Shown in pieces: positions 43,015-52,960 of a stretch of DNA of 64,000 bases. The stretch's first letter is position 1. Each line of letters starts with the position of its first letter. Where the stretch lies: assembly GCA_963565915.1 (NCBI GenBank), contig OY751486.1:992001-1056000 (forward strand), read 5' to 3'. The notes beneath the pieces were generated by a model. It was not told the DNA's origin. It saw nothing but the letters and a program-made list of their open reading frames with translations, and did not search any database. Source of the DNA: Entoloma clypeatum. Lineage: Eukaryota > Basidiomycota > Agaricomycetes > Agaricales > Entolomataceae. Position numbers and translations under genes: made by a program.

Positions 43015-43302
43015 TGTTGAGGCGACGCTAAGTCAAACGACGTCGCGAGCCCAAACTTAAGAACGAAGTGGAAAATGTGAAATGAACTGAATTGCCCAGA
43101 GACCCAGCGGGAATCTCAAGAGAACAAGCTATCGAATACAAGTGAAAGTACTCTACTTATATATGTGAATTCCATGAGGCTGCGTTGTGGCAGCGTCATG
43201 CTGCGCGATAATGATAAGATGTCCTCATGTACGATATGATGTAGATAAGATAAGATCGAGATAAGATAAGATAAAGTGAAAAGTGAAAGTACGATCATAA
43301 CA
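43015..43302 (-). repeat. Gypsy-A 5' LTR
   Basis: 288 bp, TATATAAG at 43155-43162 on the element strand. It is followed by the TSD atggg. Confidence 0.95.
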
Positions 43303-44183
43303 ATGGGTCCAAAGCAACATTCACAGTATGGTGGACAAAGATGCTCGCTTGACTCAGGTTCAACCGAGAACTCTTTAATGGAGAAGAAGTCTGCATTGCA
43401 GTATGGTTGCACTTGGATGGACCCACGGCAGGAGTATATGGGGAAACCTGATTAAACCAATGTATGGAATCAGAAGATTGGCCAACATACAGAGAATTGG
43501 TTGGAGAAATCACAACTAGGTTTCGTCCCACCACTGAGATTGAATGGGTCTGGTCCAAAATTGAGAGCTTTAAGCAAGGTTCAATGAAGACCGATGATTG
43601 GATCACACAATTCGGGACCCTGGTGATCAAGGGAAAGATCAAGAAAAGGCACGGTGTGACCCTTTTGGAAAGGAACACCAAGGATTCAATTATGCAACAA
43701 CTCTTCCAGCAAGGAAGGAGAAAGTCCATGGTGCAGGGCACCTGTGAGAAAATTTCGGCTATCGGCAGAGCAGAAGAAACTTTTGCGGCAAGACCAGGCA
43801 TGAGGACTGGCAATAACTTTGGACAACAACGTAACACATGGGGCAATTGGCCCACATATTCCCAACAAAATGGTCAACAACAACAACAGCAACCACGACA
43901 TGACCAAAATGCAATGGATGTCGACAGAAACCAGAGGCGCGCCCCTGATAATTGTTATAACTGCAGAGGACAAGGGCATTTTGCCCGAAATTGCAGAAGG
44001 CCGCAACACAGAGTACAAGCGGCAATGATCAAACAAATTGATGAACAGGAGGAAGAAGAGATTTTGAGGCAGATCAATGCAAGGCGGCAAGCATGCCAAG
44101 CTAATAACGGACAACAGAATCAACCAGCTCAGAACAATGGACAGGCTGCCACGCAGCAGAGTTTTGTGAATGCCAACCAGTAA
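43303..44183 (+). pseudogene. Gypsy-B gag, main part (broken)
   Basis: Continues from 37155 with SKATFTVWWTKMLA. TGA at 43350-43352 stands for the Trp codon of Gypsy-A, and another stop lies near 43452. From 43464 the frame is open to the gag stop, with CYNCRGQGHFARNC and DEQEEEEILRQINARR. It is about 70% identical to Gypsy-A gag by eye. Confidence 0.88.
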
Positions 44184-45129
44184 ATCCCCTGCTGGCTCTG
44201 ACAAATCGATATGAACAATTGCCTATAGACTCTTATATACATAAAGACACTGTAAAATCTTGGTTTCAAAAGCTTACGGACATGGCAGTTACATACAATA
44301 AAATACTATTGAACAAACCCAAAAAGGTAAAAACTCAAAAAAATAGCACAGATGAATTGGACTTAGATACACTTGTAATTATATCGTTGGGGAGCCCTTG
44401 GCAACAAGGCTTGGTTTGTCCCCTACAGATGAATGCTTAATTCCCTGTTGTAATGAATCAGATAACTTATCTAGGCAAATGGACTCTATGGGGGAACCAT
44501 CTTTTATGTGATCCGCTTCTTTGGAAAAGGAGCTTATGATGAAAATCACACTGGAAACGTTGCAGGATAAACGCACCTTTGATGTCAATGCATTATTAGA
44601 CTCAGGGGTGACAGGAATGTTCATTGATCTGGACTTTGCCAAAAGGAACAACATTAAATCAAGGGAACTACCTTTTCCTATTCGGATCTACAACATTGAT
44701 GGCACACTTAACCAAGGAGGTTCAATCACACATGAAGCAGTCATGGCTATGCAGTATAAAGGACACATGGAAATAGCAGTGTTTGAAGCATGCAACCTAG
44801 GGAAGGCTAAGATTATTGTTGGACACACTTGGCTGAAACACCATAATCCAGAAATCAATTGGAAAAAAGCGGAAATTAAACTATCAAGATGTCCTGAGGA
44901 ATGCGGCATGCGCAGAACACATTATTTAAAAAAAATGGCAAGAACCAGATGGGGTGGAAGAATTGAAGAAGTAATAGAGGGAAACAAGGAAGAAGTGGAA
45001 GAAGAAGTGATCCATATGCTCAGGACAGCTAAAGGAGAAACCTCAGATGAAACACCAGCAGATCAGGCAGTCCCTTGAAGATACCATAAATATTTATCAG
45101 TCTTTGAAAAGAAAGCATTGGAAAGGTTA
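44184..45129 (+). pseudogene. Gypsy-B pol, N-terminal part with protease (broken)
   Basis: The protease-like ALLDSGVTGMFIDLDF and HTWLKHHNPEINW match Gypsy-A. There is a frameshift near 44390. TGA at 44509-44511 stands where Gypsy-A has CGA, and another TGA near 45076 replaces an Arg codon. The segment ends at the Gypsy-C insertion. Confidence 0.86.
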
Positions 45130-45503
45130 TGTTATGCTTAACAAACTGTTCCAAGGTTTGGGCAGAGTATGCAGGAAGTGGAAAGGCGAGGAGCAATGTT
45201 ATTGCTAAATCTAAGGAATCTACTATAGTACAAGAGGTTTATATAGGTACTGACTATAGGCAATAGCAGATAAGTCAGTACTATGGAAAGGCAGTGCGCA
45301 TGAGTAAGGCAACTGTGGAATGCTATGTACAATGAGTAAGCTGACTGTGGAGTGAGTAATACTACTGCAGAAGGCGAGTCAATGTGGGAGTGAAGTGAGA
45401 GAAAGGAGATGCTGTGTCATAGTGAATAAGTAAGAGGGTGCCGAGACCGGCCGATGAGTAAAAAGAATGACAAGGTCATCAATGTAGCGTATAGTCCATA
45501 ACA
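45130..45503 (-). repeat. Gypsy-C 3' LTR
   Basis: 374 bp. It differs from 48880-49253 at scattered sites, mostly C/T or G/A. A polypurine tract gaggaggggaaca (element strand, 45504-45516) abuts it. Confidence 0.92.
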
Positions 45504-45537
45504 TGTTCCCCTCCTCAAGCTCTGTGTCCTCACAGAG

Positions 45538-45894
45538 TCACCATCCTTCACTGTTGTTGGGGTTGGTCCAATTGAGGTTGGTTTTGACCTCCCAGTCATT
45601 TACCAACTCTTCGTTCATCGCGACGGCATAGTTGAGGCCACTGATTGCCAGGCAAATTTGTCAATTTTCATCCTTGAGAGTCCTGGTGTACTTCTGGAGG
45701 ATCTGTTTCTCTTCATAGGTGGAGGCGATGGGAAGATTGGACAGGGTGTGGAGGCGTATGTACATTTGCCAATGGAGAATGTTGGTGAGGGAGGTTTTGA
45801 GGGCGTGGATCTGGTCTTGCATGGAGAGTGTCTCATCCATAAGAGCGGTGATGGCGGCATTGGTGTCTTCGGTGTAGAAGATGGCATTAGACAT
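45538..45894 (-). pseudogene. Gypsy-C small downstream ORF, unrecognised, one stop
   Basis: Starts MSNAIFYTEDTN at 45894, in the same direction as gag-pol, between the chromodomain stop (46018-46020) and the polypurine tract. 118 codons end at NNSEGW, with an in-frame TGA at 45661-45663. The first half (DETLSMQDQIHALKTSLTN) looks helical. I recognise no family. It is not present in Gypsy-A, where pol runs into the PPT. Confidence 0.5.
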
Positions 45895-46017
45895 AGTGGC
45901 TAGAATGTTGGAGAGATAGAAGAAGAATGATATGTTGGGCAAATAACTGGAGCAGGAAACTCTGTGGATTGGTTGACTGATGAGATCAATGTGGTGATGG
46001 GTCTTGGTCTGATGCTT

Positions 46018-46918
46018 TTATTGTGGGCAAGATGGGTTCTGCTGATGGAAATCCTGGATCAGTTTTTGAGCGTTCTGGACATTAGTCCAAGGTTCCCATG
46101 TATTTTCTTCTGGGCCATACCCTTCCCATTGGACAAGGTACTGAATCTTTCCGTGGAATTTCTGAGAGTCCAGGATCATGGAAACATGGTACTCTTCTCA
46201 TCCTTTGACAATGATCAGATCAGGGGCTGGTTTCTTCTTCTAGATGGCGTACTTCGGAGTTTTGTATGGTGACAACAGGGTCTCATTGAATACAGGGTGA
46301 ATCATTTTCCAAGTCTTTGGAAGATCAAGGAGGTATGTGCTAGCTCCTTTCTTCTCCAGGACTTTGAATGGTCCATGTCAGAGTACATCAAGTTTCTTCA
46401 AGGGTCGGTCGGTCCTGATATTAGTTCCTTCCAGCCACACCTTGTCTCCAATGCAGTAGTTCCGAGATGGACTCTGTCGTGTGTCAACTGTCTTCTTCAT
46501 CTGATCCTGTGCCTGTTTCAGCGCTGCATTGGCTTGTTCTCATGCCTGTTTGAGTCTTTTCAGGATGTTGTTGGCAGCCGGGTTGGTGTCTTCCAATACA
46601 AGTTCTCCCTTCCAAGAATGTAAACCGTAGTTGAGGTAGAACAGTGTGTGTTTTGTTGCCTGATGTTCTTTGTCATTGTACTGAAATTCTGCAATTGTGA
46701 TCCATTCCACCCAATCATCTTGCAAATGATTGACAAAGTTTCGTAAGAATGCTTCTGTTTCCTGATGTGATCATTCGGCCTGTCCATCCGTCTGTGGATG
46801 GTATGTGGTGGACAGATTCCTTTTGATCCCTAACATGTGCCAAAGTATCTCCATGAACTTCGCAGTAAACTGTGGTCCCCTGTCACTGATGATCTTCTTG
46901 GGGATAGTGAATGACAGG
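46018..46918 (-). pseudogene. Gypsy-C integrase C-terminal half and chromodomain (broken)
   Basis: Begins at IPKKIISDRGPQFTAKFM, so only the second Asp and the Glu region (TDGQAE) of the integrase core remain. It continues with EWITIAEFQYNDKEHQATK, a GPY/F-like HGPFKVLEKKG and a chromodomain IQYLVQWEGYGPEENTWEP. Several stops occur, including TGA codons after QAE and KQA. Confidence 0.85.
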
Positions 46919-47221
46919 GGTACAGCAAACCCCCAGGGTTTTGGTCAGGGGTAGAGGGGGGTAAGGGTAAGGGTACAGAAAGTCTACCCTCCATACTCAG
47001 GGGTGTCAGGGCTATGAGATGGGAGGTCATGGTGACCTCTGAAGAATTCAACTTTGTGAAGGATTGGTGAAGTCACATGACTTTGTTGAATGTGGAAGCC
47101 ATCACAGATTCACTCTCTTTGTGATTACCACCACCACCACTGCTTCCTTTGTCCCCAACAGCTGCCCCTCATCCCCAATGGCTGCTCCCCATCCCCAACA
47201 GCCTCCAGTCCAGCCCATCGT
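46919..47221. other. Foreign segment replacing Gypsy-C protease to integrase N-terminus
   Basis: About 300 bp with no similarity to gypsy pol. It holds a G-rich stretch with ggggtaagggtaagggtac and, near 47150-47215, ccccaacagctgcccctc units that resemble the minisatellite at 35168-35330. It looks like filler DNA at a deletion junction. Confidence 0.6.
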
Positions 47222-48424
47222 TCAATCGGACCCTTCGGGAAAATCCTTCTCATTGGCTTCTAAGATTGTGGTTTCATCATTCTCGGCATCTTCATCAGAC
47301 ACCTTCCTGACCCTTCCGGAGTTCTTCTTTGGCTTGCAACAGTTGCGCGCAATATGGCCTTCTTGGTCACAGTTGAAACACTTGCGGCCATCTTTCTTCT
47401 TTGGGGCACTGCAGTCCTTGGCAAGGTGACCAAAGCATTGACAGTTGTAGCAACGGGCTACTCCTGCTTTGTCAATCTCCATGGCCTTGCCCTGACCACC
47501 ATATGTGGTACCTGATCCGGTGCATGTGTCGCCGCCACCTCGGATGACCAGTGCATGCCCCTCCATCTGTCGTCCCTTGTTTTGGATCTCCTTTGCATAC
47601 TCAGAGTACATCTTGCCATCACTCGCCACTTGTTCAGAGATTCTGCGGTTGACGTTCTTCTCTAGGATGTACTTCCCAGTTTCTTTGCCAAGATTTGACA
47701 GCTTCAAGAGCTCTTTGAATTTGTCCAAGAATTTGTCAACGGTGCGCTTCTCCTGTCTCAGGATTTTGAGTCTTGCTTTGGCAGCAACTGACTTGTTGGC
47801 GACAGGGAATTGTGTTGCAATATCATCTGAGAAGCCTAGCCAGGTGATGTTCTCATTGTCAACGGCAAGAGCATCTAACTTGTTACTGGCCCAGTGCCTG
47901 CCAGACCCTTCCATCATGTGGGATAGCACTGCAAGAATCTTCTGATTGTCTGTTAGGCTCTTTTGGAACCTGATGTATAGTTTGGTGGCTTTCCACCACT
48001 CATTGAAGGTGTGTCTGTCCTTGAACATCCCAGGATCTTTGATGATCTTGGATGTGTCCATTGTTTGTACTGCCGGAGTTTCTGCCATGTCTAGAGTCTG
48101 TGGAGGAGGAGAGGGGTCAGGTTGTTGGGATGAAGATAAGGTTCGGGATACAGGTAGGGGTTGAAAATGAGTCCCTGTTCTAGGCGTCTGATCGGTATCT
48201 GACTGCGTGGAGTCAAACATAAATTTATCAGGGGACTCGTCGGCGGAATCGGTGACAAAACACTCAGGGTATTTCCTCTGTAGATCTCTAAGGAATCTCT
48301 GTTTCTGCGCATCTGTTGGTCACAAGAAGGGGTCAAGTCTCTTGTTCCGTGCCCAACAGTTGTACTCCATCTGTTGCTCATTGGTGCTGAAGTGGGCATA
48401 GATCTGCTGCTTTGACTAAGACAT
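47222..48424 (-). pseudogene. Gypsy-C gag with two zinc knuckles (two stops)
   Basis: The start is taken at ATG 48424 (MS then TAG, then SKQQIYAHFSTNEQQ). A second stop TGA lies at 48320-48322. From 48220 the frame is open for 332 residues. It has a capsid-like domain with HTFNEWWKATKLYIRFQ and ARLKILRQEKRTVDKFLDKF, then two CCHC knuckles, CYNCQCFGHLAKDC and CFNCDQEGHIARNC. It ends in an acidic tail at the foreign segment. Upstream, 48430-48726 is open for MLIQQYIESEIHCILQQ..., a possible leader ORF of unknown meaning. Confidence 0.85.
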
Positions 48425-48866
48425 GATGATGTGGCTCTGGGATGTCTCAATGTGAGTGTCCTAATTAATCTTCTGATAACGGTTATCTGGACAGCAATAA
48501 ACTCTCTGATCTCTGTGATCCGACCTGTCTGAGGTCCTCCTTGAACGCAAAAACTTTTGAGTTTGTTCTGCTGGACGTTGTAACGCACGATCTGGTGTTG
48601 CTGAGCAAGATGGATGCTCTCTGCTATCCCACCGTGGGGGCAATGCTCATCGTTGTCTAGTTCTTTATCAAGCACCTGCTGTAGGATGCAATGGATCTCC
48701 GATTCAATGTACTGCTGGATGAGCATAAAATCAATACTGTCTCGAGGACTTAGCTCCTCCTGTCAGGCTTCTGGCATGATGAATGGGTTACTGGTGAAGC
48801 TATCAAAGAAGCGCAACGTCTTGACTCATCTGGTAGTTGCTCTCTTCGCTCTGGGCGAACCTAAAG

Positions 48867-48877
48867 AGATTTAGCAA
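48867..48877 (-). other. Gypsy-C self-complementary primer-binding site
   Basis: Plus-strand agatttagcaa beside the 5' LTR is the reverse complement of ttgctaaatct at 48952-48962. The latter lies 33 nt downstream of TATATAAA (48988-48995). Confidence 0.65.
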
Positions 48878-48879
48878 CT

Positions 48880-49253
48880 TGTTATGCTTAACAAACCGTT
48901 CCAAGGTTCGGGCAGAGTATGCAGGAAGTGAAAACGTGAGGAGCAATATTATTGCTAAATCTAAGGAATCTACTATAGTACAAGAGGTTTATATAGGGAC
49001 TGACTATAGGTGATAGCAGATAAGTCAGTACTATAGAAAGGCAGTGCGCATGAGTAAGGCGACTGCGGAATGCTATGTACAATGAGTAAGCTGACTGCAG
49101 AGTGAGTAATACTACTGTGGAAGGCGAGTCAACGCGGGAGCAAAGTGAGAGAAAGGAGATGCTGTGTCATAGTGAATAAGTAAGAGGGCGCCGAGACAGG
49201 CTGATGAGTAAAAAGAATGACGAGGTCATCAACATAGCGTATAGTCCATAACA
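48880..49253 (-). repeat. Gypsy-C 5' LTR
   Basis: 374 bp, followed by the TSD ggtta. Confidence 0.92.
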
Positions 49254-52017
49254 GGTTACCGGTCAGAAAGCCATGGGATCATGCCATAGATCTAAAGCCA
49301 GATTTTGTACCAAAAAAGGCCAAAGTCTATCCCCTATTGCCGGATGAAAGGAAAGAAGTATCTGAATTTGTAAATGATCAGTTGCGCAAAGGATATATCC
49401 AACCTACCAAGTCACCGCAAACTTTGCCAGTGTTCTTTATACCCAAAAAAGATGGAAAGAAAAGAATGGTGCAGGATTACTGACATATTAACAGCTGGAC
49501 TGTTTGCAATAATTATCCACTCCCATTGATTCTGGAATTGATCAATAAATTAAAGAGAAAGAAAAGGTTTACCAAGATGGATCTCAGATGGGGGTACAAC
49601 AATGTGCGCATCAAGGAAGGAAATGAGTGGAAGGTGGCATTTACAATCCTGGATGGAGCCTTCAAACCAACGGTTATGTTCTTCGGATTAAATAATTCTC
49701 CAAGCATGTTTCAAGCTATGATGAATGACATATTTAGAGACTTGATTGATCAAGGAGACGTAGTTATCTATATCAACGATATATTGGTAGCAACTGAAGG
49801 AGAAAAAGGACACAGTAAAATCGTGGAGGAAATTCTAAAAAGATTACAGGAAAATGACTTATTCTTAAAACCTGGAAAATGTTTCTTTGACAGAGACAAA
49901 ATAGAGTTCTTAGGGTTAATTATTGGGAAAGACAAAATCCGAATGGACCCTTCGAAGGTAGATGCTATCAAACAATGGCTGAGACCAACGAAAGTCAAGG
50001 AAGTCCAGTCGTTCCTAGGATTGGCCAATTTCTATCGGAGATTTGTCAAAGACTTTTCTAAAGTGGCAGGGCCATTACATAAATTAACAAGGAAGGAAAA
50101 ATCTGGAATTGGAAAGAGGAACAGGAGAAAGTGTTTGATACGCTAAAGAAATTATTCACGGAAGCACCCATATTAGTATCCCCCGATCCGGATCAAAATT
50201 TGAGAGTAGAATCAGACGCATCAGACTTTGCCACTGGAGTGATTCTATCTATGGAATGCAAGGATGAGAAATGGAGGTCATGTGCCTTTCTATCTAAAGG
50301 ATTGAATGATGTTGAACAAAATTATGACATACACAACAAAGAAATGCTGGGCATAATTTGAGTGCTGGAAGCATGGAGACACCACCTTGAAGGAGCCAAA
50401 CATGAGGTCGAGATCTGGACCAATCATAAAAACCTCAAGTACTTCATGCAGGGACGAAAGCTTAATTGCAGACAAGCACGCTGGGCGTTGTATCTAACAT
50501 GTTTCAACTTTAAATTAATACACAAAGCCGGCACCTCAATGGGAAAGGTGGATGCTCTTTTGAGAAGGGTTGATTATAGAAAGGGGGTGGAAAATGACAA
50601 TGAAGATGTAACATTATTAAAATCAGAATATTTCCACTTGCGAGCAATGGACCAAGGTGATATACTTATCAATGGGGAAGAAAGTAAATTACTGAAACAC
50701 ATCAGGGATGCCAAGGAGTTTTATGAACAGGTGTTGAAAGCAGTAGAAGAATTGAAGAAAACAAATACCAAAACATCATGCGCAGATGAATGGCATGAGG
50801 AGCAGGGCCTCTGGTTACACAGAGGGAAGGTGTACGTTCCAAAGAGTCAGGAACTCAGGGAGGAAATAATTAAATTACACCACAACAACCCAGTTGCAGG
50901 GCACCAAGGGTAGTGGAAGACCCTGGAATTGGTAACACATAATATTGGTGGCCTGGTATTACAAACATGGTCAAAGCATATGTTGAGGGCTGCAACAGAT
51001 GTCAATGATCAAAGAACGTGCCTCAACTGCTAGCTGGTAAATTAAAAGCAAATACAGAGCATGCAGGCCCATGGAAACATGTAACAGTGGACTTTATTGT
51101 AGGACTCCCAGAAGCACAAGGGTTCAATGCTGTATTAGTTGTGGCTTGTAGATCTACCAAACAAGCACACTTCATCAAAACATGCAATGAAGTCTCAGCT
51201 GAAGGACTAGCTAAACTATATAGGGATGAAGTCTGGAAACTTCATGGATTGCCAGAATCATTGACATCAGACAGGGGACCACAGTTTGCAGCAATATTTA
51301 TGAAGGAATTAAACAAGGTCTTAGGGATCACAACTAAATTATCAACAGCATGTCATCCGCAAACAGACAGACAGACAGATGAAATGAATCAACCAGGAGT
51401 TGGAACAATATCTAAGATCGTTTATCTCCCATTGGCAAACAGATTGGCCCAAATGGATGACAACCACAGAGTTCACATATAATAATAAAATTTGCATGGC
51501 AACTCAGTTTTTGCCGTTCTATGTAAATTATGGATTCCACCCTAGGATGGGTGTCGAACCTCGAAGGGCAGAGAAGTCAGAACTGGCTAAGGAATTTGCT
51601 GAGTGAATGAAGAGAATCCATGAGGAGGCAGAAGCGGCATTAGTTAAAGCATGAGAAGAAATGGAACAGTATGCAAACTTGAAAAGAAGTGATGCACTAA
51701 TCTACAAATTTGGCGATAAAGTCTGGTTATCAACAAAAGATCTAAAGTTGAACCACCGACCATTAAAGAAACTCGCGGAACAATGGATCGGACCATATGC
51801 CATAACAAAGGTTATTTCATCACATGCTGTGAAACTCAAATTGGCAAAGTCTTGAAAGATTCACCTGGTAATCAATGTATCGCAGATTCGGTTATTCAAG
51901 GAACCTATATTTAAATCACAAATGGGACAGGCACCAAATTCTATAGTTATCAATGGTGAGGAAGAACACGAGGTTGCTAAATCAATAGACTCAAGGTTGA
52001 AGCGAGGGAAACTGGAG
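49254..52017 (+). pseudogene. Gypsy-B pol: RT, RNase H, integrase (heavily broken)
   Basis: Matches Gypsy-A pol throughout: PKKDGKKRMVQDY, VVIYINDILVA (the first catalytic Asp is Asn), VESDASDFATGVIL, TVDFIVGLP and TSDRGPQF. Stops at 49481, 50359, 51006, 51604 and 51652 are TGA where Gypsy-A has CGA. 50911 is TAG for CAG, and 51853 is TGA for TGG. A small frameshift lies near 50100, and a shift near 51370 disrupts TDGQTERINQ. The chromodomain and the first part of the 3' LTR are deleted at about 52017, after KLEL. Confidence 0.9.
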
Positions 52018-52121
52018 TTGGGTCTCTTGGCAATACAGCCTTTCTTCATTGTTCCACATTCCACATCTTAAGTTCAACTGTTTGGGCTTGCAACATCATT
52101 TGACTTAGCATCGCCTCAACA
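52018..52121 (+). repeat. Gypsy-B 3' LTR remnant
   Basis: Matches the last ~100 bp of the 5' LTR, from gggtctcttggcaatacag to gcctcaaca. The deletion junction has a few bases of homology (tggg). Confidence 0.85.
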
Positions 52122-52960
52122 CAACCCAGATCACAATGACAGAGTGCTGCGACACATTGACGATAAGACCAACCAATTCCTGGTCAACACACTGTTTGGA
52201 CTAATCACATTCCACCAATTTCACTATGACACCACCACCAACATCGCCCAACTCATTGAAGGACACATTGATACACTGTTAGACTGAGGCATCTACCAGC
52301 AGTTTGAACAACTGTTCAACAACTGCACAAATACCCCCGATGTCACGCTGCTCAACCCACCCATAGAGAGCCCCATCTTAACCACTCCCCTCCCCGATCT
52401 TACCACCACTCCTGAACCAACTCCCGTTCCCGACCCTATTCCACTTGTTGTCAGGAACCCTGACACCTGAACTACCCCCTCCTCCACTGAAACCACATCA
52501 CCCTTGACCAGCGACCGAAGCCTCTCCAACATCAAACTGACATCAAAGGAATCTTATGGAGTCATCAAGCGCTCCAGGAGAAAAACCACAAGCACGATCA
52601 TGTCTATCCCATTAGGACATGGATCTTCATTGCAGATCCCCATCGACCTCAGGCTTACAAATGAGCCTGATTGTGTTGGTTATGAAATTGATGTGCATGG
52701 ACGTGCTCACTCCCTGAGCGGATCTTGGCGCCGTCCTGCAGGATGGCTGCACATTGACAAGGGATACAAATGTGGTCTGTGCCAGCGGAGGACATATCAA
52801 ATGTCAATGTGGACTCTATGTATGTCAAAAGTACTGGAGAAAAGTGCCTGGGCATTATAACTATGAGTGCCTAGGCCCAGCTCATGCAGAGCTCAGAGAT
52901 GACCAATATGAATTCAATGACAATGCTGTGCATAACATGGCAACTTGAAACATTGAAGCT
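52122..52960 (+). pseudogene. Decayed ORF with Cys-rich end, unrecognised
   Basis: One frame is open from about 52129 to 52858, interrupted only by two TGA codons (52285, 52468): HIDDKTNQFLVNTLFGLIT, a Pro/Thr-rich stretch, then GYEIDVHGRAHSLSGSW. A +1 shift near 52770 gives a Cys-rich sequence VCASGGHIKCQCGLYVCQKY ending HNMAT. The cysteine cluster recalls those accompanying KDZ transposases of mushrooms, but the match is weak. It could also be Gypsy-B flanking coding DNA of another kind. Confidence 0.4.

Larger units (their letters stand above)
37156..43302 (-). mobile_element. Gypsy-A: intact young chromovirus inserted in Gypsy-B gag
   Basis: 6147 bp. The 288-bp LTRs at 37156-37443 and 43015-43302 show one difference by eye (gtaaatt versus gtgaatt near 37311/43170). 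The TSD is atggg (37151-37155 and 43303-43307). Gag and pol are both uninterrupted. It could be autonomous. Confidence 0.96.
45130..49253 (-). mobile_element. Gypsy-C: internally deleted chromovirus inserted in Gypsy-B pol
   Basis: 374-bp LTRs at 45130-45503 and 48880-49253, TSD ggtta (45125-45129 and 49254-49258). Gag, integrase with chromodomain and a small downstream ORF remain. Protease, reverse transcriptase and RNase H are gone, replaced by about 300 bp of unrelated DNA. It cannot be autonomous. Confidence 0.93.
36141..52121 (+). mobile_element. Gypsy-B: decayed chromovirus hosting Gypsy-A and Gypsy-C
   Basis: The 5' LTR is 36141-36423, and a truncated 3' LTR remains at 52018-52121. 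Coding pieces are 37002-37155, 43303-45129 and 49254-52017. They join at the TSDs of Gypsy-A (atggg) and Gypsy-C (ggtta). It is closely related to Gypsy-A but full of stops, mostly from CpG loss. No TSD for Gypsy-B itself could be read. Confidence 0.93.

Noticed and set aside
46955..46978. Telomere-like repeats (gtaagggtaaggg)
   Set aside because: Only two units, not ttaggg, and inside filler DNA of an element.
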